DNA of 64,000 nt, from positions 10,803,640-10,867,639 of the forward strand of contig NC_079384.1 in the NCBI RefSeq assembly GCF_021018895.1, given 5' to 3'. The notes beneath the pieces are model-generated. The model was not told the DNA's origin. It saw only the letters and a list, made by a program, of their open reading frames with translations, and did no database searches. Below, piece by piece: positions 47,801 to 58,760 of this stretch. The translations under genes and the position numbers were made by a program. The stretch comes from Seriola aureovittata (Eukaryota; Chordata; Actinopteri; Carangiformes; Carangidae). Within the stretch, counting starts at the first letter, position 1, and every line of letters begins with the position of its first letter.

Positions 47801-50800
47801 TAATAACTGTACACTTTTTAATGTATAATTTTCACAACAGAAAGGTGCACAAATCCTCAAATGGCCTGATTTGTGTTTGTGTTCGTCAAAATACAAGCCC
47901 TGAGGATATGAAAATAGATTAGAGCAGAAATAAAATAAAACTTGGAAACTGGAATAATAAATACATGAATTAAATTAAGTATTGAATCATATTAGAAAAC
48001 CAGACAAATTCAAAATGCCATTCAAAATACTTTGCTCCCTGAAAACATTCAATGAGTAATCACGCACATGATAACCTATTTATTTTAAAAGCTGCTGATA
48101 ACGAGCAAATAATATGTTATTTTTATTATCTTTTATTTATCAAAGTTTAATCACATTGCAAATTCTAACCACAGCTGCGTGTATAATTATGAGTAAAAAC
48201 AATTGGTTTTATATTAAATGCAACTTTTAATAACAATGTGAACACTGTAAACAGTAATAATAACAGAAAAATAAGGCGGGGAAATACAGGGAGATGCATA
48301 CAGTACATAGTGAGAAAAGTAGCTCATAAGGTTTCCCATTAGGAGAGCTATTGACCCAGTTAGCGAGCCAACTCCAGGGACACTGTTCCAAATGAGTTTC
48401 AACCTGTATGGGAGAGTCCATGTACAAGCCCTCGCACAATGTTTATAAGCATTACCGTATGTCCCAGAAAAACTGGGGGTTTTACCTTGAAAAACCAGAT
48501 GCACGCCAATAAAAAACCAGGGACTTAAACACATGATACAAATACACCTCTCACCAAAATTGTGCCGTGGTCTCACCTACTCTATATTTAATATAATTCA
48601 AAACCAGGCTTTGTGTTTTTGAATTTTTCATAAATGACTTACAACGTCTTGTGGACAAAGGAAATAATGACACCTCAAAGAGAAGATGGATTGAATTAGC
48701 ACTGAACTCACATGGGAGAGCCTGGGTGACCTTGAAAACCTGTTGAGTCCCTGCAGTGACAAAAAGAAAGCAACAGAGATTACAAAAGACACAGCTGCAG
48801 GAAAAATGTATTGATTTACTTAATATCCTATCTATCAGATATTTAAATTTTATATTTAACCCTTGCAGTTACATATTTGGTGATATCTTTGCCTTTACAA
48901 AACTGAGTAAAATTCTAAATTGTTATTTTGTTCTCTTTTTCCAGTCCAACGGGTTTCCATTTGTTTTCCCATTACTTAAATGATCTTGGCCAGTCATACA
49001 TCCTCTGCCACACAACCCGAATCCCATAACTGATTCTTTTTTCCACACCTGATTGCAGAGGGATTCCAGCAAAAGTTTCTCTTTCTGCTGGTGTGTGGAG
49101 AAATTGCTAGTAAATTAGCATAATCACCAGCTGGATGGAAAATGAAACTGTGGTAGTGTGAAGCCTTCCCTCATGTGTGAAAAAATGTGCTTCTGACAAC
49201 ATGGCTTAATGTGACAACACAAGCCACAGTCTGTCGCTCTACCAGTCTAGTGCCAGTAATGCTCTTTGATGCAAGGAAGCCAATTCACCGAGGATACACA
49301 TTAAATTTAATCCTTCACTGAAGCACAATACTGGGTTTAAAAATCAGCACAGCTGAAATGATATGAAAGCAAAAATAAAACTCTAAGTGTGAATCTTTCA
49401 TATAGCACCACCATCTCTTCAGATGGTGGTGCTATATGAGAGACAGAGGGACGAGTCTATTCAAGGCAGGGACAAATTCTCCTCATACGGAAAGTTAACC
49501 CCAGAGTGACTTGGAATGATTAACTAGAAAGAGAGGAATATTAGCCAAATGACATTAACTGAACATCAATATCAAGTAATGGGGCACTGATGCCGAAAGT
49601 GTCCCACATAGGAAAGTGGGTTTGCAGGGACTTAATTGAGGGGCTTTTTCCTGTCACTCACAAGTGTGCTATGGTGTATTTGCACATGCATGCCATTTAG
49701 AAGGAACAGATCTTACAAAATGGCAGTATACATTGTGTGCGATTTGTTTTTGCTGCATACCAACCATCTAAAACCAGGTGTTACAGGTAGAAATTGAAGC
49801 ACAATTGAGCAAATACTTGACTTCCTTTGTTGCTACAAATTTATTCAGAAACTGATGTCGGTCAGAAAACAAACAAACATTTTTTTGTTTTCAGAATAGC
49901 TTAAAAATCAGAAGCATAGACCATTGACAGCTAAGTAAGTGCAAACTCATCATCAGGGGTGTACTTGAAATCATACTGATGTTGCCTGATGGTATGGTCA
50001 CCTGGGACTGTTGTTGTGACATCTGTCATCCCCTCTCTGTGCTCCTTCAGCAAACTCCTGATTAGTATTTTTATCCCACCCAACATGTCAATAACATTGA
50101 GCTCATCTTGTCTCTCCAATAAACATGCTGTACTTTTGCACTCACTGGTTACCAGTTGGCTGCCTTTGTCAACTGTTTAACTGTTGTTGTCATATGAGGC
50201 TCCAAAGAGAGCTGCATCCCTATAACTCCTGGCCGACCAGTTTGTCCTTCACACCCCATGACTACTGAGTACACTCCCTGTGGCGACGTGGTCATTAAAG
50301 TTCAACAAATTTCGTCTCAGCGCTGGCTTTCTACTGGAATAGTGACTTTCCCACTGTACCCAGGACAGTATAGTCACTCCTTATATATTTATATATATAA
50401 GTCATGCTCCTGGTACCTAGTTCACACCAAATCATTCAACCTAACCTTAAACCAATAACTATTTTTTGGCCACTAAGGAGCAGCTGAAACAAGCTGTGAA
50501 TATATATACAACAATATATAATACAATATATAACAAACTTGCTAGCAATCACACCTAGAAGTCACAGAGCGACAGAGAGTGGTGTTTCTTATTCACTCTC
50601 TTTTAGCTCTGATTTTTGGTCTCAACTAATTGAAATATCTGTCTCTTTAGCTGCTAAATGCTCCACTATGTTCACCAGCTCATTGCAGACTTTGCTTAAT
50701 CACAAACTTGGTGCTGAGCAGAAAAACGAGGCAATGAGAGCGAGAGTGAACCAAAACAGGAAAGAAAGACATTTGATACATTGTTATTATAAAATTAAAT

Positions 50801-53800
50801 GAATCAAGTGGAACTGAATAGAGCTACATTATTTTCACAACTAGAAAGTCGGTGATTAACAAAATTTCAACTTATTTGGCTTGTGCAGTTTTGAGTTGCT
50901 ACAGATAAGACATTCAATTCAACTTGAAAGCAGTCTAATGGGTTCTTGTCCCTGTTTGTATGTTTGCAGTATGCTGAGTAAAAAAAGATGTAAAACTTTT
51001 ATGTTCTATATCAACACCAACTGAGAAGAATTTAATTGACAGCACTGCAATACAAGTTGAAATTAAATTATAGAGTTGACAAAAAAACCCTCATTTTCCA
51101 TCAGACTGGGTTTTTCCCTTGAAGAAAAGATAATGTTGTCCCTTTTGGGAACTAAGCATTTCTATAATCTGTTTCTTTGGCAGTGTTTCACTACAGTTGA
51201 CTGATTGCTGTACAGTCAGCATATTCTCAAGTATCTCTTTAGTGCAAAAGGACCTCCCATCCTACAACAACTCCCATCTAAAACCACCCACGGTGAGGAT
51301 GTGGATGAGACCAGTACGACTGTATGTTTGTGTGTGTGTGTGTGTGTGTGTCAGGAATCTGTGGGACCTGGCAGCACGGCCAGGTAGCTGCACACTCCTT
51401 CATCCTGTCAGGGGAGCGGCGGTGCCCCGGCTGAGCTTGAGCATAAACTCTGAGCAGATGGTGTGGGAGAAGTAGAGAACTAATACTTGTAACCTGGCCC
51501 CAGAGAAGCCTGCTTGAATCTAAATTAAAGACTGTAATAAGTCTAGTAACGTATGAACATATATGGCAGCTATACTCAAAATAGAGATCTTATGATAGTC
51601 AACTTTTCTAAAATAATTTGCTTTTCTGTCATATACGCATGGATTCTGTAAGGTGACAAATTGTATCTATGATGTGTCTCTATGGAGGGAAACTCCGCAA
51701 ACATAATTATCCTGTTTTTGAAGCCCTCATTAATTCAGTTCTTTCAGTTCAGTTCTTTTCCCTCAGCCTGTCTGACAAAGACATCCGGTAATTAACACGG
51801 CCAGCACAGATGTCCTGTTCTTCATGTTCCAAACTTAACAAACCACAAATAAAACAAAAAAACAAAATGAATAAATTTAGAAAACCTTCAAACAATGAAA
51901 AAGGCCTGTGGGAACAAAGATGAATGCTTGAAGGAAGTACAAAATGTTTGTGATTGACAATTAGGATGAGATTGGGAAAGTCCTCAGGGAACTTTGTCAT
52001 TTTTGTCAGTCACACATCAATGACATCTTGGCATTAATTTGTTTTGATCATACGGTTCAACAAAATGCCATTCAACACAACCACTGAACTTTGTTACATT
52101 GTTTCTGTAGGTTTTCAAGATCCATTTTTCAAAGATTATATAACAGTGCCTGTAAACATGGCTACATGTGTAACATCAACAGGTGCATTTTCTCCACAGA
52201 TGGAGGATTATCCTGCCTTACGTAATGCTTTCTTAAATAACTGTTAGGGGTAACAGGCAATGCTGAGAGGAGGTCAGTGTCTGGGTGTAATGTCATCCTG
52301 TTGTGCTTTGGGGTGGTAACAGGCAAGCGATACGGCTGTCTGACAGTGGCACCCACGCATAGTAACTGGTGTGACAATCAAGTCACCAACAGCCCTTTGG
52401 TCGCTGTGGCAGAACAAGTGTCAAGGAGAGTGACAAAGGCACCTCAGGGGGCACGAATGTGTTGTTTGGTGTGTTGTATGCTCTATTCCACTATCAGATA
52501 AATGTAGGGGGAAACGGTGCGTGTGTAACATCTGCTGGGCTGCAATGCACAATCTAATAATCAAGAACACATCATTAATTTCCTTCAAAGCTACAACAAT
52601 GACCAGTTCTTAGATGTTCAAACTGTGAATTATTATACACATGTAAACCCAATTTAAAATACTTTTATCAAACAACACTTTTTTTTCTTTTTATATACCG
52701 TAGAGTTTATTTAATTTGATTCTGTTGTTTGTCCGATTTCTCTTGTCTTGCCGAAATTTATTGTCACATTAATTTTACTTATCTGTATGTATATGTGATT
52801 AGTTTGGAGTGCAGTGGTTCTGTAGTGGATGGGGCTCTGTTGGAGCAGAACAAAGGGGGAAGGGGTACACTGTATTTGTTCAACTGTCGGCGTTGAGTTG
52901 CATTCTGTAAAACTTTAAATATAAATAAAAAGACCTTGAACAAAAAAACACTTGCAAACCAAGCTGCAAACCAAGAAAAGGAAAAATCTTCGCTATATCT
53001 GAGATTAATGTCTAAAGTTAATATAAAGTTTGAGTGCCAGCCCCTAGAATTAAAGAACAAGTGCTAACTGTATTTTGTGACTCACCACTTTGCACAAATA
53101 TTTAACTATTAGATAGTTGAAATCCATAGTAGAAGAGGAAACAATACAGATGACTCTACCAACAGCTGCCTCAGCAGACCAGAATGATTTCTAAATGTTC
53201 AAAACCCATACATCACCACTGCTCTCCTTATCTTCATGTACTGATGTACAGTCTAATAAACATGTGGGTAATATTTTGGGAGAATGATTATAGGTTGGTA
53301 AGCTCAGGCTGAATTAATGTTTTGATAGCAGGATAGGATAGGATAGGATAGGATAGCAGTACCTCGTCCTGGCTGCCCTCACGCAGGTTATATGTGAGGT
53401 TGTTGTGGATGTCAGAGGCGAACACGCTGGCGTATTCAGGGTAAAGTTCCAGCACCTCTCTCAGGCCTCGAACACTGATATACTGCAGGTCACAGTAGGT
53501 CAAGGCCTTCACATCAGCGTTGGTCTTGATGACCTGGTCTGTTCCCGGCAGGTCAGACCCGATCAGGTCCCCTTTCCCTAAAACCAAAATAGTAAATATT
53601 CACTTTCTTGTGTGACTTTATGCAACATAAACACCTCAAACTTGATGCTACAATACAAACCTAATATGGCCAGCACCATGTTGTCTTTCAGCACCTCTAA
53701 AGACCCAGAGCACACAAAGTAGTTGGCATGCAGCGCATCGCCCTGGCGGATCAGATACTCCCCAGGGACGCAGAAGGAGGTTTTTATATGGAGGGAGAGA

Positions 53801-56800
53801 GAGCGCAGACATCCACGACTGGCCCCCTTAAAGACAGGCAGCTGGAGGATGTCCTTATTCAGATGCATGGCGATGTCGGCCCGCAGCTCGTCAGGGAAGT
53901 CATGCAGGAGCTGGGGATGTGTGACAGATGTAATGAGATGCGGCACTGATTGGTAATTAGGGAATGGACTGTGTTGCCACCAGTTACCCTCTTTTGAATT
54001 TCAATAGGATGTCAATTAATGGTTTACCTGCAGCCATATGTTGTCCAAGATCATAAACAATTACAGCTACAAAGGCTTGTGAATGGATTTTACAGCAGGT
54101 AAATGCCATCAAAACATTGGCTTGAAGTTCCTTGGGGGCAGACAGAACTGTGTGCAAAGGTATTACATGACAACAACAATGAAAGGGACTCTTACCTCGT
54201 TGGCATCTATACCATTGTTGACAGACCACGTGGTCTGGAAGTACTCCAGCATTCGTTGTTTGAGCTGCTGGGGCAGACGGTGGACACGGATGAAGTCCTT
54301 CAGGTCTTTCATACGTGTGTGGTAGAGAGAACGGCGTGAGTACATTCGCTGGATGATGGCCGTCACGTTACCAAAGACGAGGGCGTGCATTAGTGCTGTA
54401 TGAGAGACGAAAACAACTAGCATGAAAGACAGTAAATGACAATATAAAGACTGAGTATTAGTATTCTTAGGTTGAAATAATACAATTTAATTTTGAAAGT
54501 TGTCTCTCAAAGAAAAAAATACTTTAAAAGGTGGCTTTTATTTTTAATTCCTTTCAAATACTTTTCCTGCTTTAAAATAAAAATAAATCTTCATATTGAT
54601 CACTACCCAGTCATCTACAATAGTTACCATTTATGTGCTTATTGATCCAATCAGGGGCCACAGTAATTTACAGCTCCATTTATATCACTGCTCTGATAAG
54701 TAGTCTGAATAAAAAATAAAGATACAATTGTCTTATGTGTCCAATAATTGCCACCTCAGCTAAAATAATCTGTTTATTGGTATATAAAGATGGCAACAAG
54801 CTGAGTCTTAAAGGCCAGCCAAACCATCCAACCCACTTCCCGCTGAATCTTTAGACCTGGCGTGCCGAACAGAGGCACTGTTCTGCCAGGATGCCAGAGG
54901 GAGAATGTACCCTAGTGTCAGACGTACCGCCGACGAGCATGGTGCAGATGGAGAAGATCTTCTCAGCATCAGTGTTGGCACAGACATTGCCAAAGCCCAC
55001 ACTGGTCAGGCTGCTGAGGGTAAAGTAGAGGGCAGCGATGTAGGAGCTGCGCACTGTCGGGCCGCCCACCGTGCTGTTGATATACGGTGTCTCCAGACGT
55101 TTGCCCAGCTCATGGAGCCACCCTAGATTGTAGAGGTAGAGCACGAGAGAAGAACAAAAGCAACAGTTAAGGTGGTCCGCACGTACTTCAATACCTGTTC
55201 TAAGAAAGACAATAGTATATAGTGGCTCTGTGTGTTTGTGTGTGTCAGAAAGAGATTGTCAGCAGGCTGGCATGTTGGTACGTGACAGAGCAAAATTAGA
55301 TGGGCTCCTCCAGGGATAAATAGGGAGCGTTAATTAGCAGGTATGACCTAACCTCCCTATACACAGAATATACTGACTCTAAAGTATGCACAATCCCACA
55401 TATACACACATAAATAGAAACACACACTCAGCAGACTGTACCAGGTGTTCAATTTTGCTGTACATTATGTCAAAGTATGTGTGTTGCTGTTGTTTCAAAA
55501 TCATGCGTTGCTGTTAAGGTGCAGGATCAAACTCTTCACTTGTTTGTAGTCATTTAGATGGTAATGAAAGCCTAAACCTGGTTAGACTCTGGTTTGATGC
55601 TCGTAATTGGGTAAATAATAAAACAAGATACTACTCAGATAATTTACAGAATAGAAAAGCCTGTCAATTTTTGATTATTGGTCTCCATGTTGAACCATTT
55701 TAAAACAGTGACACAAACAAGACATTAGTATGCTGCTCGCTACCAGTCATTTGTTATATGAGCTTTTGATCTGGTGTCAGGCTGTCCTCATTAGAGTGCC
55801 AGAGTATGGTGTTCGCTGCCATCTCACCACTGAGCAGAGCTAGAAATCCCAATAGGTGAGCCCTGATTATTTATAGCTGAGTGGGGACAAAACAAATGTC
55901 TATTCACTGTATTGACAAAATGTAGTCTGTGGTATTAGACTAGACCACTCACTTAGAATGAACCTATGACAGGTGATTGAAAGTCTGGAGCAGTGCTTAC
56001 TATGAAATTAGCAATTTTAGGTTCTATTTCCTGCAAGACGTCACAGACAGACAACAAATAAATGATGGCATATGGTGAAAATCAGCTGGAACTATCACTT
56101 CATTTATCCTTTTCAGAGAAAGGAAATACTACTTTCACACCCTTTCTGGATCAAACACCAGACAAGACAACACTTCAGCTTCCACTTCAACAAGGCCCCA
56201 AGTCAGACTCACCAATATCCCATGTCTCACTGGTCTCTATCTCCCTGCGTCCAATCATGTACCAGATGCAGGCCATCCAGTGTGCCAGCAGGGCAAACAC
56301 CGACATTAGTAAGGTCAGTACCATGGCGCTGTACTGGGAGTAGCGGTCCAGCTTCTGAAGCAAACGAAGGAGCCGCAGCAGGCGTACTGTCTTAAGCAGG
56401 TGGACCAAGGACGTCTGAGGTGGAGATGAGAGTAAGGGGGATCAAAGTGAGGAAGAAAGTGAGAGAAAGGAAGAAATGGGAGAGAGAGGAGTTGGAGAGG
56501 GAGAAAAGCAGGTTGTTTTATTATTATTATTTTAGAAACAAAAATCTACTTTAAATCAGCCATATTAATATCTAGAAACACACTCTGATCTTGCTTATGA
56601 ATCACTACTTTGGAAATACTCATCACATAGGTGGACAGCAGCAGGTAACAGCAGCAGCCTTGAAAATGGAAGGTGCTATATTTCCAAAGGCAACACACTT
56701 CAGGGAAACTGGTATGTACTATGACAAATCATCAATTTTCTCCTTATGTCAGCAATCATGAAGAGCAGTGGTACTCACAACTGTGATGTTGAAGGCATAC

Positions 56801-58760
56801 AGCAGGTCAAAGGGCAGGGCGGCCACCAGGTCCACAAAGAACCAGGTGGTGGCGTAGTGAATGCAGATGGAGCGTGGCTCATACACCACCTGGCCTGACT
56901 GGCTCACAAACGTGGTACGAAAGTTCAGGATAATGTCTGGAAATAAGAAAGTTAAAGATAATTTTTTTTCTCTGTGACTAAGGGATGGTACAGTCATACT
57001 CATGTTCATTAAGCAGGAAGAGAAACATTGTCACAAACATGCAGTTTTTTTTACTGAACCAAAAGCTCAGACTCAGTCCAAATGGTTCACTTGTATGCAA
57101 AGCATACTTTAGACCACATAATGATGTTTGTCATTCACACAAAATATAGAATACAGACAGAGTGGATTACCAATTTTAGTCATATTAATGGTAATGTAAC
57201 CTTAAAATAATAACAATATAAATTAAAAGAAATGGAAAATACATGAGGGAATATATTGGTGTTTTAAGGCATCCATATGGATCAGTGAATTTACCAAACA
57301 GATCATTTAACCTTAGTCTCAGAAACATGCTGTCGATGTTGGCAGAGACGATGGCTCATCACTCAATGGGAATTTCAGTAATGAGAAGTTTAAGGAAGGT
57401 AAGATGATGAGGATGGTGATTTTTGGATAGCACATACAGCAAAGTGCAGATTAGTGTAAGACTGATTAAAATCAGTGGCACCTCCTCTCCAATATATCAT
57501 ATTCCCTAAATGCTTTTGGCAAGCATGCCTTATTTGAGTGCTATATGAGGCTGTTTGCATTTTTGTTTCTCTCTTTCTGTCTATTAATTAGTCACGTGTC
57601 TTCAAATGAGAAATAGGAAATACAATAAGTTACAACAAACAAACTAACTCTAGTCTAGCACGGCTGGTGGTTTTGTGTTTGTACCAAGTTGAGGGATTCC
57701 TAACCGCTGTTAATGTACACTAAGAGGAGAACATTGAGCTTCTGCCACCTCAATTCATCCCTTGGGTGTGTCCCTTTGAGGTTTATCAAGGATTATCAAC
57801 TGGGAGGAGTCCCTGGGAGAGACTCAGGACATGCTGAAGGGACTACAAAACCTAGGTTGACTGGAACGAGGAGAACTTTCTAGGGAAAAGGATGCCTGGG
57901 TTGCTCCTGTTCCCTGTTGCCATAGGTGTCAAGAAAATGGATAGATGTTACCACATAAAAAATACCTGCAAAGCACCAATATTATTATTACATCTTTTTG
58001 TGATCAAATTTTTATTATAATTATTTTATCCCTAACTGGAGGTTAGATCAAACACAACAACAAAACATCATCCCCTGCATACAGCTGTAATACTGGACAT
58101 TGATCACTTTAACATACACATAAAAACAAAGGGGTCTTATTTTCCCCTCCAGTCTTTAAAGACAGCAAAGGGGCAATTTTTGGTTGAACCACATATCTAA
58201 TCCCTTGCAAATAGAATTGCGCAACATTTTATGATTATTGTGAGAAATTTTATGAATAGAGTAATAAAGACTCCTTTAGGATTTCTGTTTACAGTCCTGA
58301 ATCATCTGATAAATTACTCAAGAGTAAAAGTCAAATTTATTTTATAGCCTGAAAGGGTACTTAAAAAAATAAAAAAATCTCCATAACCACACCATCACCA
58401 AAGACAATTGATTTCAAATCAATCAAATGCCTTTTCTGTATAAATACATATTACAGCTGGTGATAACATTGAATTGGATGAGTTGCACGATCTATTCAGT
58501 AACTTCTATCAATACTCACCTATAATAAAGAGCATTTCCACTGCAATATCGCTTACGATGGTGGAGCGTGCAGCTGTGACAGTGTCATCGTAGGGTGTGA
58601 AGCTAACGTTGTAGGGCACGGTGACAGCCACATAGAAGGTGGCCAGCAGAATGAGCCAGTCCCACAGGGCTTTGAACACACTGTAGTGGAGCAGAATGAA
58701 GCGCGACTTCGGCACTGCTGCCACCTTGTACTCTGGTATTGAAGACTTGCCCATATTGTT
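43775..58760 (-). CDS. kcnh4: ELK-type voltage-gated potassium channel Kcnh4, C-terminal 1037 residues (12 exons; 5' end outside window)
   Basis: The twelve exons sum to 3114 bp, 1037 residues and a stop. Numbering within this part: S1 about 30-52, S4 138-157 with the arginine ladder [14 protein letters not shown], selectivity filter SVGFG at 241-245 (GFG, not GYG, as in the EAG/ERG/ELK superfamily), C-linker from about 275, cyclic-nucleotide-binding homology domain about 333-480, and YNL at 478-480, the place of the intrinsic ligand in ELK channels. The tail has the KCNH4 signatures [24 protein letters not shown] and a [20 protein letters not shown] coiled coil. The channel is a plasma-membrane subunit giving subthreshold potassium current, mainly in neurons. 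The N-terminal PAS exons must lie right of 64000. The rab5c neighbour supports the orthology. Which fish duplicate (a or b) it is cannot be decided. Confidence 0.95.
45727..45803 (-). CDS. kcnh4: kcnh4 exon K: start of coiled coil
   Basis: Encodes [20 protein letters not shown] to QLNHK, the first heptads of the C-terminal coiled coil. Acceptor TTTTTCCAG, donor AAG|GTAAAG. Confidence 0.88.
46271..46362 (-). CDS. kcnh4: kcnh4 exon J: cytoplasmic tail
   Basis: Encodes [20 protein letters not shown] to [17 protein letters not shown] is a family signature spanning the I-J junction. Donor G|GTAAGC. Confidence 0.9.
47379..47770 (-). CDS. kcnh4: kcnh4 exon I: cytoplasmic tail
   Basis: Encodes [50 protein letters not shown], a Ser/Pro/Thr-rich stretch and the conserved [10 protein letters not shown]. 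Donor AG|GTAGTG. Confidence 0.93.
48712..48750 (-). CDS. kcnh4: kcnh4 exon H: 39-base microexon
   Basis: Encodes exactly 13 residues, [13 protein letters not shown], matching the RFSRSPRLS segment of mammalian KCNH4. Acceptor CACTGCAG, donor CAT|GTGAGT. It is phase 0 at both ends, so it can be skipped without a frameshift. Confidence 0.88.
49394..49443. repeat. Near-perfect hairpin, 23-bp arms with a 4-base loop
   Basis: The arm 49394-49416 and its complement at 49421-49443 pair at 22 of 23 positions, with a T/G mismatch that is a wobble pair in RNA. The loop is CTTC. The inner 19 bp (49398-49416 with 49421-49439) are perfect and include AGCACCACCATCT. It lies inside a kcnh4 intron. Confidence 0.9.
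51327..51351. repeat. (TG)n microsatellite
   Basis: About 12 TG units inside a kcnh4 intron. Confidence 0.9.
53331..53356. repeat. (GGATA)n microsatellite beside a splice donor
   Basis: Five GGATA units; on the transcribed strand they read TATCC and lie six bases past the exon G donor. Confidence 0.92.
53363..53577 (-). CDS. kcnh4: kcnh4 exon G: end of the CNBH domain
   Basis: Encodes [49 protein letters not shown] and [14 protein letters not shown]. The YNL triplet fits the intrinsic ligand of ELK channels. The donor GAG|GTACTG is weak and a TATCC repeat begins at intron base 7. Confidence 0.93.
53661..53910 (-). CDS. kcnh4: kcnh4 exon F: cyclic-nucleotide-binding homology domain
   Basis: Encodes [60 protein letters not shown] and MVLAILG. 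The beta-roll lacks the usual phosphate-binding arginine context of true cNMP-binding channels, as expected for ELK. The donor G|GTTTGT is weak. Confidence 0.94.
54196..54395 (-). CDS. kcnh4: kcnh4 exon E: end of S6 and C-linker
   Basis: Encodes [20 protein letters not shown], then [19 protein letters not shown] and [20 protein letters not shown]. Donor GAG|GTAAGA. Confidence 0.95.
54928..55122 (-). CDS. kcnh4: kcnh4 exon D: pore loop and most of S6
   Basis: Encodes [20 protein letters not shown] (with an N-glycosylation site NST in the turret), [20 protein letters not shown] and [12 protein letters not shown]. Donor G|GTACGT. Confidence 0.95.
55123..56212. other. kcnh4 intron between exons C and D
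   Basis: About 1.1 kb with no distinctive feature. Confidence 0.6.
56213..56414 (-). CDS. kcnh4: kcnh4 exon C: S4 voltage sensor and S5
   Basis: Encodes [27 protein letters not shown] and S5 ([20 protein letters not shown]), ending WDIG. Donor G|GTGAGT. Confidence 0.95.
56779..56936 (-). CDS. kcnh4: kcnh4 exon B: S2-S3
   Basis: Encodes [18 protein letters not shown] onward to S3 ([20 protein letters not shown]) and AFNITV. Donor GTT|GTGAGT. Confidence 0.94.
56937..58519. other. kcnh4 intron between exons A and B
   Basis: About 1.6 kb. It contains the retroposon tail at 57700-57950; otherwise unremarkable. Confidence 0.6.
57700..57950 (+). mobile_element. 3' tail of a non-LTR retrotransposon (LINE fragment)
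   Basis: GGGAGGAGTCCCTGGGAGAG, CTCAGGACATGCTGAAGGGA, TGGAACGAGGAGAACTTTCT and a terminal AAGAAAATGGATAGATG match the layout of the widespread fish LINE tail that ends in an ATGGATGG-type repeat. Only the 3' end is present, as expected for 5'-truncated insertions. The exact clade (L2/CR1-like) is not certain. Confidence 0.6.
58520..58760 (-). CDS. kcnh4: kcnh4 exon A: pre-S1, S1, start of S2
   Basis: Encodes [20 protein letters not shown], then S1 ([20 protein letters not shown]), the S1-S2 loop and [12 protein letters not shown]. Acceptor TCTCTTACAG, donor G|GTGAGT. The Met seen here is internal and not the start of the protein. Confidence 0.93.

Larger units (their letters stand above)
48751..53330. 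other. kcnh4 intron between exons G and H
   Basis: About 4.6 kb. No exon was seen. It holds a TG microsatellite (51327-51351) and the hairpin at 49394-49443. Confidence 0.6.

Noticed and set aside
43775..58760. HCN or ERG channel identity for the potassium channel
   Set aside because: S1 text [18 protein letters not shown], the ladder [15 protein letters not shown], the RFSRSPRLS and [12 protein letters not shown] tail motifs and the rab5c neighbour fit KCNH4. HCN lacks these and ERG has different S1 and tail text.
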